Positions 7,695 through 16,030 of a DNA stretch of 64,000 nt are shown here, piece by piece. The first letter of the stretch is position 1, and the number at the start of each line of letters is the position of its first letter. The stretch is from Actinomadura rupiterrae. GTDB taxonomy: Bacteria > Actinomycetota > Actinomycetes > Streptosporangiales > Streptosporangiaceae. The stretch lies in assembly GCF_024172125.1 (NCBI RefSeq), contig NZ_JAMZEA010000008.1, positions 372,001-436,000 on the forward strand, read 5' to 3'. Made by a program: the position numbers and the translations under genes. Below the pieces are notes generated by a model, which saw nothing but the letters and a program-made list of their open reading frames with translations, ran no database searches and was not told the DNA's origin.

Positions 7695-8251
7695 GTCCGT
7701 CCCTTGGAGGTCTGCCGCAGCACCCGGTCGAGGGCGGAGTCCAGGTCCGCGGCCAGTTCGTCACCGCGCGCCGTTCCGGCTGCCGGGTTGGCGCGCACTA
7801 CGAGCAGGCTACCCCCCGGAAGTCGGTCCAGGCGCGCACGCACGAGGTGACGCAGCCTGCGCCGCACCTGGTTCCGGACGACCGCGTTGCCGACCGTCCG
7901 GGCCACGATGAACCCCACCAGCGCGGGGGCGTCGGCCCGCTGGGTCTGGTGCGCGGCGGCTTGCGAGGCGGATCGCGGGTCGCCGTTCGCCGAGTTGTCC
8001 ACATCCATCCGAACGAATGGGCGGGACGCGTCGTCAGCGCCGGCGGGGCGGTTTTCCACAGGCCGGATTCCGCCTGTGGCCGAACGCCCCGGCTCGACGT
8101 CCCCGCGGGACGCCCCGGCACGGGACGGCACGGCTGATGCGTCCCCGCGGAGCAGGTGCACGACGACAGTTGGCCGTCCGGCGCGTCGACCGCGCCGGAC
8201 GGCCAGGGTGAAGTCGTCCCGCCGCCGCATCCGGTGTCCGGACGGCAGCAT
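7691..8251 (-). CDS. rnpA: Ribonuclease P protein component, with a large insertion
   Basis: RnpA binds RNase P RNA and helps 5' processing of tRNA precursors. The family core is present: MLPSGHRMRRRDDFTLAVRRG at the start and the RNR motif in VGNAVVRNQVRRRLRHLVR (120-138). At 186 aa it is about 60 residues longer than usual. The excess is a single block (about 37-109) between strand VVVHLLRG and strand LVGFIVAR; it is rich in Ala, Arg, Asp and Pro, and probably a disordered loop. A perfect DnaA box is encoded inside this block. Between rpmH and yidD in the standard operon. Confidence 0.95.
   Translation of the reverse strand: MLPSGHRMRRRDDFTLAVRRGRRAGRPTVVVHLLRGDASAVPSRAGASRGDVEPGRSATGGIRPVENRPAGADDASRPFVRMDVDNSANGDPRSASQAAAHQTQRADAPALVGFIVARTVGNAVVRNQVRRRLRHLVRARLDRLPGGSLLVVRANPAAGTARGDELAADLDSALDRVLRQTSKGRT
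7995..8003. promoter_or_regulatory. DnaA box inside rnpA
   Basis: Perfect TTGTCCACA on the + strand, encoding part of DVDNSAN in the extra segment of RnpA. A related ttttccacag lies at about 8051. Both are about 1.2 kb upstream of dnaA. Confidence 0.6.
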
Positions 8252-8265
8252 GCGTCAGTGGAGGG

Positions 8266-8403
8266 TCAGACCGCGATGCGGGCGCGGCCCTTGCCACGCC
8301 GCGAGGAGAGGACGGCGCGCCCGGCGCGGGTGCGCATGCGCAGCCGGAAGCCGTGCTTCTTGTGGCGGCGGCGGTTGTTCGGCTGGAAAGTACGCTTGCT
8401 CAC
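8266..8403 (-). CDS. rpmH: 50S ribosomal protein L34
   Basis: L34 (45 aa: starts SKRTFQPNNRRRHKKHGFR after the initiator, ends GKGRARIAV) is full length and highly conserved. GTG at 8401-8403 with GGAG upstream is the start. First gene of the leftward rpmH-rnpA-yidD-yidC-jag operon, divergent from dnaA as in most bacteria. Confidence 0.98.
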   Translation of the reverse strand: MSKRTFQPNNRRRHKKHGFRLRMRTRAGRAVLSSRRGKGRARIAV

Positions 8404-8698
8404 TTCAGGCTCCAGGGCTGCGGTCGGTGTGATCAGGCTCGATGATTCGCACCGCGGGCCGCGTCCGGTCCCCCGCAGCGGGGGCCCACCCGGCTCTCCC
8501 GAACTGGGCGAGACGGCGGGCACGCGTCATCTCCGTCGATGCGACTCGACCTCAGCACGTTACGGGCTACTCGCCCATCTGGTCAAACGGAGCGCCCGCA
8601 GCCGCCGAGCGTCCGCACCGTCCCCGTGAGCACGGCCCGGCCTCCCCTGGACGCGGAGCCTGGCTCCGGAGCGTCATCGGGTGCGTTTCCCACAGGGC

Positions 8699-8819
8699 CT
8701 CGTGCGCCCGCGCAGGGGCGGGAGGTCCCAGTCGCTAGTGAACTAGCGATCCCTCGGGCTCGTGCGCCCGCGCGGGGAGGGCGGGTCAAGGTGTCCTGAC
8801 TTGCCTCGTGCGCCCGCGC
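8699..8819. repeat. Three 15-bp direct repeats upstream of dnaA
   Basis: ctcgtgcgcccgcgc occurs at 8699-8713, 8759-8773 and 8805-8819 (spacings 60 and 46). Each copy is followed by a purine-rich stretch. Possible regulator-binding sites; identity unknown. Confidence 0.85.
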
Positions 8820-9075
8820 GAAGGCTGTGGGTAACTGTGGATCATGTGGGGACGAACACGGTGCCTACGGGGTTTCTGAGGCGTGTTGCGACCATCCTGA
8901 GTCAGGCCCTACAGTGTCGGGACGAGCTTCCCGGTATGTGGTCCTCAGCCGACCGGTTCTCCTAGTTCTCGCAGGTCTCGCAGGGTGCGCCGAGACCACG
9001 AACCCCTTGCTACGTACGGCCTCCGCGGTCGTGCCATGGACTTTTACACAGGCGTCCCCATGTTCATGCACATGG

Positions 9076-9096
9076 TGTGGACAACTCTGTGGACAA
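9076..9096. promoter_or_regulatory. Pair of DnaA boxes in front of dnaA
   Basis: tgtggacaa at 9076-9084 and 9088-9096 are two perfect boxes (complement TTGTCCACA), 12 bases apart, 127 bases before the dnaA start. A one-mismatch box follows at about 9123. The position suits DnaA autorepression. Confidence 0.82.
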
Positions 9097-9222
9097 CTCG
9101 TGAGAGAGTAAGTCTCCCGCGTTGTGGACGGGCCTCTGTGGCAGCCCGGACCGGCGGGATCGACGGGTTGAGGGGCACTCCGTGCGGGCGACGTGGCGGA
9201 GGTATCGGGAGGGGCCTAGCGC

Positions 9223-11664
9223 ATGGACGGACAGAATCTCGGATCCGCCTGGTCCCGCGCGGTGGCGGCTCTGGCCGACCGTGACCTTTCTCCCAACCAC
9301 CGGGCCTGGCTCCCGCTCGTCCGCCCGCTCGCCCTTGTAGAGGACACCGCTCTCCTTGCCGCGCCGAACGAGTTCGCTAAGAGCGCCTTGGAGAACCGGC
9401 TGCGCGGCCTCATCACTCAGGCACTCTCCGAGGAGCTGGGGCGCGAGATCCGTGTGGCGGTGACCGTCCAGCCTGAGTCGTCCGCGCCGTCCAGTCCTCC
9501 CGCGCCCGCGCACGAGGGCGGCCAAGGGCAGCCTGACGCTCAGCCCTACCGGGGCGACGACGCGTCCGGTTACCGGGGTGAGCGGGACCGTCCCTATGGC
9601 GACCAGGGTTATGAAGGACGCCCCTACGGCGAGCGTCCTTATCCAGAGCAGCCCTATGCGGAACGCGGGTACGGCCCGTCGAACTACCCGCCCGCCCAGG
9701 ACGATGAGCGCTGGGCCCCGAAGCGTGACGAAGACGACCGCGGTTGGGCAGCCCAGCGCGAGAACGACGACCGCGGCTGGCCCCAGCGAGGCGGCGACTA
9801 CGGAGGCCGTCCCTCCGGATACGGCCCCGCCGGCGGGCGTTCGCCCTTCGATCCCCAAGGACGCGGTCCACAGGGCGGTGGATATCCCGGCGGCCCGGAC
9901 CAGGACCGCTTCGCGCCGGATCAGGACAGGTTCAGCCCGGATCAGGACCGGTTCGGCTCCGAAAAGGACCGGTACGGTGCCGGCCCAGGCGCCGACCAGG
10001 ACCGCTACGGCTCAGGCGCCGACCAGGACAACAGGTACTCCTCCGGTCCCGACCAGGACCGTTTCTCCCCTGCCGCCGACAACGACCGCTTCGCGCCGTC
10101 CGACAAGGACCGTTTCGGTGTGACCGCCGATCCGTCCGGCGGCGGCTATGGCGGCGGTGACCAGAACGGCTTTTCCGGTCCGGAGCAGAGCGGCGGCTAC
10201 CCCACGTCCGACCTCGGCGGCTACGGCGGCCCCCGCAGCGGACGGCCCGGAATGGGCGGCGGCAACCCCGGCATGGGAGGCGGCGCGACGGCGACCGGTT
10301 CGCACGCGCCCTCCCACCTGAACGACCGGACGCTCGGCACGGCCCGTCCGGACAGGGACCAGCGCGCCGGGAACGAGCCGTCCAGGGGCGGACGCTCCGA
10401 CGGCGGCACAGGTGGCCCGGGAGGCCCGGGTGGCCCAGGCGGTCCAGGCGGCCCGCAGGGTTCGCCGTTTCCGCCGTCCGACGTCTTCCAAGGGGGAAAC
10501 GAGCGTTCGCCCTACCGGGGAGGTAGCGACACCGACCAGCCCTACCGGTCCGACGACTCGTCCTACAGGGACGACGACTCCGCCCAGGCGCCCGCGCCCA
10601 GCGGTAGCGGCCAGCAGGCCGCCGAGCCCGGTCGGCTGAACCCGAAGTACACGTTCGAGACGTTCGTCATCGGCTCGTCCAACCGGTTCGCCCATGCGGC
10701 GGCCGTCGCGGTGGCAGAGCAGCCCGCCAAGGCGTACAACCCGCTCTTCATCTACGGCGACTCCGGCCTCGGCAAGACGCACCTGCTGCATGCCATCGGC
10801 CACTACGCGCAGAGCCTCTTCAATGGCGCGCGCGTGCGCTACGTGAGCTCCGAGGAGTTCACCAACGACTTCATCAACTCCATCCGGGACGGCAAGGCGG
10901 ACGGGTTCCGCCGCCGCTACCGGGACGTCGACATCCTCCTCGTGGACGACATCCAGTTCCTTGAGGGCAAGGAGCAGACGCAGGAGGAGTTCTTCCACAC
11001 CTTCAACACGCTGCACAACGCGTCCAAGCAGATCGTCATCTCGTCGGACCGCCCGCCCAAGGAGCTGGTCACGCTCGAAGACCGGCTGCGCAACCGGTTC
11101 GAGTGGGGCCTGACCACCGACGTCCAGCCGCCCGAGCTGGAGACGCGGATCGCGATCCTGCAGAAGAAGGCCCGCCAGGAGGGCCTGGCCGCGCCGCCGG
11201 ACGTGCTGGAGTTCATCGCCTCGCAGATCGCGACGAACATCCGCGAGCTGGAGGGGGCGCTGATCCGGGTCACCGCGTTCGCCAGCCTCAACCGCCAGTC
11301 GGTGGACATGAAGCTGGCCGAGATCGTGCTGAAGGACCTCATCCCCAACGACACCGGGCCGGAGATCACCGCCCCGATGATCATGGCGCAGACTGTGGAG
11401 TACTTCGGGACGACGATCGAGGACCTCTGTGGACCGTCGCGCTCCCGGATGCTCGTCACCGCGCGGCAGATCGCGATGTACCTCTGCCGCGAGCTGACCG
11501 ACCTGTCGCTGCCCAAGATCGGGCAGCAGTTCGGCGGCCGCGACCACACCACGGTGATGCACGCCGAGCGGAAGATCCGCAGCTTGATGGCCGAAAGGCG
11601 GGCCATCTACAACCAGGTCACCGAGCTCACCGGGCGGATCAAGCACCAGGCGCGCAAGCGCTGA
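9223..11664 (+). CDS. dnaA: Replication initiator DnaA with a very long linker
   Basis: DnaA (813 aa) binds oriC boxes and opens the origin. Domain I is residues 1-85 (WSRAVAALADRDLSPNHRAWL...). Domain III begins with NPKYTFETFVIGSSNRFAHA (from 473), with Walker A GDSGLGKT (512-519) and Walker B VDILLVDDIQFLEGKEQTQEEF. Domain IV ends with the box-reading signature GGRDHTTVMHAERKI (about 772-786). Domain II, residues about 90-470, is exceptionally long and low-complexity (Gly, Asp, Tyr, Arg, Pro), with at least eight DQDRF/DKDRF-like motifs at 226-300. Other actinomycetes have linkers of roughly 150-250 residues. ATG at 9223. Confidence 0.98.
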   Translation: MDGQNLGSAWSRAVAALADRDLSPNHRAWLPLVRPLALVEDTALLAAPNEFAKSALENRLRGLITQALSEELGREIRVAVTVQPESSAPSSPPAPAHEGGQGQPDAQPYRGDDASGYRGERDRPYGDQGYEGRPYGERPYPEQPYAERGYGPSNYPPAQDDERWAPKRDEDDRGWAAQRENDDRGWPQRGGDYGGRPSGYGPAGGRSPFDPQGRGPQGGGYPGGPDQDRFAPDQDRFSPDQDRFGSEKDRYGAGPGADQDRYGSGADQDNRYSSGPDQDRFSPAADNDRFAPSDKDRFGVTADPSGGGYGGGDQNGFSGPEQSGGYPTSDLGGYGGPRSGRPGMGGGNPGMGGGATATGSHAPSHLNDRTLGTARPDRDQRAGNEPSRGGRSDGGTGGPGGPGGPGGPGGPQGSPFPPSDVFQGGNERSPYRGGSDTDQPYRSDDSSYRDDDSAQAPAPSGSGQQAAEPGRLNPKYTFETFVIGSSNRFAHAAAVAVAEQPAKAYNPLFIYGDSGLGKTHLLHAIGHYAQSLFNGARVRYVSSEEFTNDFINSIRDGKADGFRRRYRDVDILLVDDIQFLEGKEQTQEEFFHTFNTLHNASKQIVISSDRPPKELVTLEDRLRNRFEWGLTTDVQPPELETRIAILQKKARQEGLAAPPDVLEFIASQIATNIRELEGALIRVTAFASLNRQSVDMKLAEIVLKDLIPNDTGPEITAPMIMAQTVEYFGTTIEDLCGPSRSRMLVTARQIAMYLCRELTDLSLPKIGQQFGGRDHTTVMHAERKIRSLMAERRAIYNQVTELTGRIKHQARKR

Positions 11665-12265
11665 ACCGGCCCGCGGGACGGCGGTTCCGGCCGTTCTCCG
11701 GGGCGCTCGCACAAGATCGACATTCACAGCCTGGGGAAAACTCCGCCCTACACGGTGGATAACCCGGGGGAAAACCTGCGGACAACCCCGTTGAATCTGA
11801 GGACGACTCGTGGACGGATTGTGGACCGGCTGGGGACGGCCACCCGGCATCATGGGGACGGCTCGGTGGATGACCTGGGGACGGCCTGGGGACGCGCTGT
11901 GCACACCGCCCGCCCGCCGGAGGCCGCGCCGGGTCCGCGCCGGGACGGCCGGGAAAACCTGCGGAGAACTCGTGGACAACCGGGGGATGACATGAGGACG
12001 ACGTGTGGGGATCGTTTCGCCGTCCCCAGGCCGCGCCGCGCAATCCACCTCCGCTGCACAGGCCCGGTGGATGAAGAAAAGCGGTCTCACCTGCGGGAAC
12101 GGCGGTTGTCCACACTATCCACCGCCCCTATGACTAGTACTTCCTCTTCTCTCTACCCAAGAAAAGATCCATCTCAAGTCAGGGCCTGGGGAAACCCGTG
12201 AGGTCCGCCCCGACCGAGATCTGTCCAGCCCACCGTTGCCCGAAACCTGCAGGAGGCGGGTCCCC
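11665..12265. other. Chromosomal replication origin (oriC)
   Basis: The 600-base dnaA-dnaN spacer has many DnaA boxes in both orientations: perfect TTGTCCACA at 12106-12114; cgtggacaa 11971-11979; tgtggaccg 11820-11828; ggtggataa 11754-11762; tgcggacaa 11777-11785; plus weaker ones (about 11809, 12115). Between them recurs the motif ctggggacggcc or atggggacgg. AT-richer stretches lie at 12069-12090 and 12125-12180 and could be the unwinding region. The dnaA-dnaN position and box density are standard for actinobacterial oriC. Confidence 0.92.
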
Positions 12266-13396
12266 TTGAAGTTCCGCATCGACAGAGACGCCCTGGCCGA
12301 CGCCGTGGCCTGGACGGCGCGCACCCTCCCGGTGCGCCCCCCGGTGCCCGTCCTCGCCGGGATGCACATCGAGGCGAGCGACCGGCTGAAGCTGTCGGCG
12401 TTCGACTACGAGGTGTCCGCCCAGGTGTCCACCGACATCGACACCGAGGAGCCCGGCACGGCCCTGGTGTCCGGGCGGCTGCTCGCCGAGATCTGCCGCA
12501 GCCTTCCTCCCCACCCTGTGGAGGTGACGACCGACGGCGCGAAGGTGATGCTGCGCTGCGGGTCGGCGAAGTTCACCCTCCTCACCATGCCTGTGGAGGA
12601 CTACCCGACGCTGCCGGCGATGCCGCCCGCCGCGGGCTCGGTCGGCTCCGACGAGTTCGCCGCCGCGGTGTCCCAGGTGGCCATCGCGGCCGGACGCGAC
12701 GACACGATCCCGATGCTGACCGGCGTCCGGGTCGAGATCGAGGGCGAGACCGTCACGCTCGCGTCCACCGACCGGTACCGGCTGGCCGTCCGGGAGCTGC
12801 ACTGGAAGCCCGAGCGCCCGGACTTCTCCGCGGTCGCCCTGGTGCCCGCCAAGACGCTCGCCGACACCGCCAAGTCGCTGACCGCCGGGGCCGAGGTCTC
12901 GATCGCGCTGGGCGGCTCCGAGGGCGGCGCTGGCGAGGGCATGATCGGGTTCGAGGGCGGCGGCCGCCGCACCACGTCCCGGCTGCTGGACGGCGACTTC
13001 GTCAAGTACCGCTCGCTGCTGCCGAGCGAGTACGCGGGCCTCGCCGAGATCTCCACCGCGCCGTTCATCGAGGCGGTCAAGCGCGTGTCGCTGGTCGCCG
13101 AGCGCAACACGCCCGTCCGGCTGTCGTTCCGGCAGGGCGAGGTGGTCCTGGAGGCGGGCACCGGCGACGAGGCGCAGGCCGTGGAGGCCCTGGAGGCCAC
13201 GCTGGAGGGCGAGGACATCGACATCGCCTTCAACCACGGCTTCCTGCTGGACGGGCTGTCCGCGATCGGCTCGGACGTCGCGCGGCTGTCGTTCACCACG
13301 CCGACCAAGCCGGCCGTCCTCACCGGCAAGCCGCCGCAGGACGGGGAGAACCCCAACTACCGCTACCTGATCATGCCTGTGCGACTCTCTGGGTAA
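12266..13396 (+). CDS. dnaN: DNA polymerase III sliding clamp (beta subunit)
   Basis: DnaN (376 aa) forms the ring that tethers polymerase to DNA. The start is TTG at 12266-12268 (then KFRIDRDALADAV), set by aggagg at 12251-12256; an upstream in-frame start would swallow that site. Three clamp repeats are recognisable (1-120, about 128-250, about 255-376; e.g. DRYRLAVRELHW, and the C-terminal YRYLIMPVRLSG, which closes the hydrophobic cleft binding polymerase). Follows oriC directly and is followed by gnd. Confidence 0.97.
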   Translation: MKFRIDRDALADAVAWTARTLPVRPPVPVLAGMHIEASDRLKLSAFDYEVSAQVSTDIDTEEPGTALVSGRLLAEICRSLPPHPVEVTTDGAKVMLRCGSAKFTLLTMPVEDYPTLPAMPPAAGSVGSDEFAAAVSQVAIAAGRDDTIPMLTGVRVEIEGETVTLASTDRYRLAVRELHWKPERPDFSAVALVPAKTLADTAKSLTAGAEVSIALGGSEGGAGEGMIGFEGGGRRTTSRLLDGDFVKYRSLLPSEYAGLAEISTAPFIEAVKRVSLVAERNTPVRLSFRQGEVVLEAGTGDEAQAVEALEATLEGEDIDIAFNHGFLLDGLSAIGSDVARLSFTTPTKPAVLTGKPPQDGENPNYRYLIMPVRLSG

Positions 13397-13423
13397 GCAT
13401 CACGACCGGGGGCAGAGTCAGGG

Positions 13424-13445
13424 GACCCCGGAACGGTCCGGGGCC
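13424..13445 (+). terminator. Weak hairpin after dnaN
   Basis: gaccccgga / tccggggcc with a 4-base loop and one A-C mismatch. It lies 28 bases after the dnaN stop; possible attenuation point before gnd. Confidence 0.4.
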
Positions 13446-13519
13446 TTCTGGGACGACCAGGGGACCATCCCGCCGCCGCGTGCCCGCGCGCGGCGGTGCC
13501 ACGCAGGGGAGTTGAAGCA

Positions 13520-14440
13520 ATGGAGCTCGGAATCATCGGCCTCGGCAAGATGGGCGGCAACATGGCCGAACGTCTGCGCCGCGGCGGGCACACCGTGGTG
13601 GGCTACGACCGCGACCCGAAGGTCAGCGACGTCGCCTCCGTCGAGGAGCTGGTCGAGCGGCTGTCCGCCCCGCGCGCGGTGTGGGTGATGGTGCCGGCGG
13701 GCGGCCCCACCCAGGAGACCGTCCACAGGCTGGGGGAACTGCTGTCGCCCGGTGACATCGTCATCGACGGCGGCAACTCGCACTATGTGGACGACCAGAA
13801 GCACGGCGCCGAACTGGCCGCGAAGAGCATCGGCTTCGTGGACTGCGGCGTGTCCGGCGGGGTGTGGGGGCTCCAGAACGGCTACGCGCTGATGGTCGGC
13901 GGCTCCGAGGACGACGTGAAGCGGCTCATGCCGATCTTCGAGACGCTGAAGCCGGAGGGCGAGTACGGGTTCGTGCACGCCGGGAAGATCGGCGCGGGGC
14001 ACTACGTGAAGATGGTCCACAACGGCATCGAGTACGCGATGATGCAGGCGTTCGGCGAGGGCTACGAGCTGATCGAGGCGTCCGACCTGGTCACCGACGT
14101 GCCCGGCACGTTCAAGTCGTGGCAGGAGGGCACGGTCATCCGGTCCTGGCTGCTCGACCTGATGAACCGCGCGCTCGCCGACGACCCGGAGCTCGACGAC
14201 ATCCGCGGCTACGCCAACGACTCCGGCGAGGGCCGCTGGACCGTCCAGGCCGCCGTCGACCACGCCGTCCCGCTGCCGGCGATCACCGCGTCCCTGTTCG
14301 CGCGCTTCGCCTCCCGCCAGGACGACTCCCCCGCGATGAAGGTCGTCGCCGCCCTCCGCAACCAGTTCGGCGGCCACGCCGTCGAGTCCGCCAAGGGCGC
14401 CGACTCCCCCGGTGCGGACGTCGTCCCGCCCAAGGTCTGA
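13520..14440 (+). CDS. gnd: 6-phosphogluconate dehydrogenase, short decarboxylating type
   Basis: A 306-aa Rossmann enzyme of the short GndA/YqeC type, which oxidises and decarboxylates 6-phosphogluconate to ribulose 5-phosphate. ATG at 13520 behind aggggag gives MELGIIGLGKMGGNMAERL, the dinucleotide-binding start. DGGNSHYVDD (about 87-96), CGVSGGVWG and KMVHNGIEYAMMQAFGEGY carry substrate and catalytic residues (the conserved Lys and Asn). About 170 residues shorter than the classic dimeric enzyme, as expected for this subfamily. Its place between dnaN and recF is usual in many actinomycetes. Confidence 0.94.
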   Translation: MELGIIGLGKMGGNMAERLRRGGHTVVGYDRDPKVSDVASVEELVERLSAPRAVWVMVPAGGPTQETVHRLGELLSPGDIVIDGGNSHYVDDQKHGAELAAKSIGFVDCGVSGGVWGLQNGYALMVGGSEDDVKRLMPIFETLKPEGEYGFVHAGKIGAGHYVKMVHNGIEYAMMQAFGEGYELIEASDLVTDVPGTFKSWQEGTVIRSWLLDLMNRALADDPELDDIRGYANDSGEGRWTVQAAVDHAVPLPAITASLFARFASRQDDSPAMKVVAALRNQFGGHAVESAKGADSPGADVVPPKV

Positions 14441-14507
14441 TACCCGAACCCGGCGGGCCACCCTGCGCCTGACCGCCGCATTGGGATCTGATCGCCGCAC
14501 GGCCGCC

Positions 14508-14547
14508 CGAGCCCCGGCATCCCCACCCCTGGGGACGCCGGGGCTCG
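14508..14547 (+). terminator. Terminator after gnd
   Basis: Stem cgagccccggc (14508-14518) / gccggggctcg (14537-14547), lengthened by an inner ccc/ggg pairing. It suggests that recF has its own promoter. Confidence 0.78.
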
Positions 14548-14559
14548 GCCGTTCCGAAG

Positions 14560-14568
14560 TTATCCACA
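14560..14568. promoter_or_regulatory. DnaA box upstream of recF
   Basis: Perfect TTATCCACA in the gnd-recF spacer, with a ctgtgg inverted half-copy directly after it (14571-14576). Confidence 0.6.
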
Positions 14569-14597
14569 GGCTGTGGCGAACCCGCCGCCCGCCAGTG

Positions 14598-14704
14598 GAC
14601 GAGCGAGCCCGGTGCGTGCCAGAGGACGAGCGAGCCCGGCGGTCGCCGCAGGCCGAGCGAATCCGGTGCCTGCGCAGGCCGAGCGAACCCGGCGGCCGGC
14701 GGTG
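14598..14704. repeat. Four imperfect 26-27 bp tandem repeats before recF
   Basis: Units begin at 14598, 14625, 14652 and 14678. Each starts gacgagcgagcccgg or gccgagcgaayccgg and is followed by a variable 12-base part. They fill most of the 347-base gnd-recF spacer (14441-14787), which otherwise holds the terminator and DnaA box. No coding sense is apparent. Confidence 0.8.
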
Positions 14705-14787
14705 GGCGCGCCGTCGCCCGTCGCGGACACACGGGTTGAGCTGGTGGCGTGCCGGGCGGCCGGTGCGAGGGCCTACCCTCGTGTCTC

Positions 14788-15990
14788 GTGCATGTCGCCC
14801 ATCTCTCGCTCCAGGACTTCCGCTCGTACGCGACGGCCGAGGTGCCGCTGACGCCGGGCGTGACCGCGTTCGTGGGGCCGAACGGGCAGGGCAAGACGAA
14901 CCTGGTCGAGGCGATCGGGTACGTCGCCGCGCACGGCAGCCACCGGGCGGCGACGGACGCCCCGCTCGTCCGGCAGGGCGCGGCGCGCGCCATCGTGCGC
15001 GCGGGCGTGGTGAAGGACGACCGCAAGGCCCTGATCGAGCTGGAGATCAACCCGGGCAAGGCCAACCGCGCCCGGCTGAACCGCTCCCCCGTCCCCAGGC
15101 CGCGCGAGATCCTGGGGATGCTCCGGACCGTCCTGTTCGCGCCCGAGGACCTGTCCCTCGTCAAGGGCGACCCGGGCGAGCGCCGCCGATACATGGACGA
15201 ACTGCTGACGGCGCGCGCACCGCGCTTCGCAGGCGTCCGGTCGGATTACGAGCGCGTCCTCAAGCAGCGCAACGCCCTGCTGAAGTCGGCGGCAGCGCAC
15301 CGCCGCTCCCCTGGTCCCGAGGTTCTGGCCACGCTGGACGTCTGGGATACCCACCTCGCGCGCACAGGGTCGGAGTTGCTCGCCGCGCGACTCGAACTCG
15401 TCGCGGCGCTGCGTCCTCTTGTCGCGCGCGCGTATGCGGAACTCGCTCCACACAGCGGGATCGCCGATCTGACGTACCGCAGCTCGCTGGGCGAGGGCGT
15501 CGAGTTGTCCACAGACCGTGCACAACTTGCCGAGCAGCTGCTCGGGGGTGTGGCCGAGGCGCGCAAGCAGGAGCTGGAGCGCGGCGTCAGCCTCGTCGGG
15601 CCGCACCGGGACGAACTCGTCCTGCGCCTGGGGGACCTTCCTGCGCGCGGTTACGCGTCCCATGGCGAGTCGTGGTCGTTCGCCCTGGCGCTGAGGCTCG
15701 CCGCGTTCGACCTCCTGCGCGCGGACGGCGACGACCCCGTCCTCATCCTGGACGACGTGTTCGCCGAGCTGGACGCGGGGCGCCGCAGCCGCCTCGCCGA
15801 GATGGTCGCGCCCGCCGAGCAGGTGCTGATCACCGCCGCCGTCCCGGCCGACGTTCCGGCAGAACTCACCGGGACGACCTTCGCGGTCGCGGACGGTGAC
15901 GTGGTCCCCTCCCCCGCGCGCACGAGTGGGACGGATGGGGATGCCGTTCTCGGTGAGTCGGCGGATGATGGTGGAGTGACGCTGGGGTGA
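14788..15990 (+). CDS. recF: DNA replication and repair protein RecF
   Basis: RecF (400 aa) is an SMC-like ATPase that acts with RecO and RecR to load RecA at gaps. GTG at 14788-14790 gives VHVAHLSLQDFRSY, the family N-terminus. Walker A GPNGQGKTN is at 30-38. The signature region is SWSFALALRLAAF, and Walker B is DPVLILDDVFAELDAGRR in the C-terminal third. The last 40 residues are a variable acidic tail. A perfect DnaA box (TTGTCCACA, 15505-15513) lies inside the gene, encoding LSTD. Followed closely by the DUF721 gene. Confidence 0.96.
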   Translation: MHVAHLSLQDFRSYATAEVPLTPGVTAFVGPNGQGKTNLVEAIGYVAAHGSHRAATDAPLVRQGAARAIVRAGVVKDDRKALIELEINPGKANRARLNRSPVPRPREILGMLRTVLFAPEDLSLVKGDPGERRRYMDELLTARAPRFAGVRSDYERVLKQRNALLKSAAAHRRSPGPEVLATLDVWDTHLARTGSELLAARLELVAALRPLVARAYAELAPHSGIADLTYRSSLGEGVELSTDRAQLAEQLLGGVAEARKQELERGVSLVGPHRDELVLRLGDLPARGYASHGESWSFALALRLAAFDLLRADGDDPVLILDDVFAELDAGRRSRLAEMVAPAEQVLITAAVPADVPAELTGTTFAVADGDVVPSPARTSGTDGDAVLGESADDGGVTLG

Positions 15991-16030
15991 TCCCCAGGCG
16001 ACCCGTCGGGTTCCGGAAGGGGGAGGGACG

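Larger units (their letters stand above)
8404..9222. promoter_or_regulatory. rpmH-dnaA divergent control region
   Basis: Some 820 non-coding bases. It carries three copies of a 15-bp direct repeat (8699-8819), an inverted repeat tcgctag/ctagcga (8732-8738/8743-8749), DnaA-box-like tgtgggtaa (8826-8834) and tgtggatca (8836-8844), and two perfect DnaA boxes at 9076-9096. This layout fits promoters for rpmH and dnaA, with dnaA likely autoregulated. No exact promoter hexamers are assigned. Confidence 0.7.
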
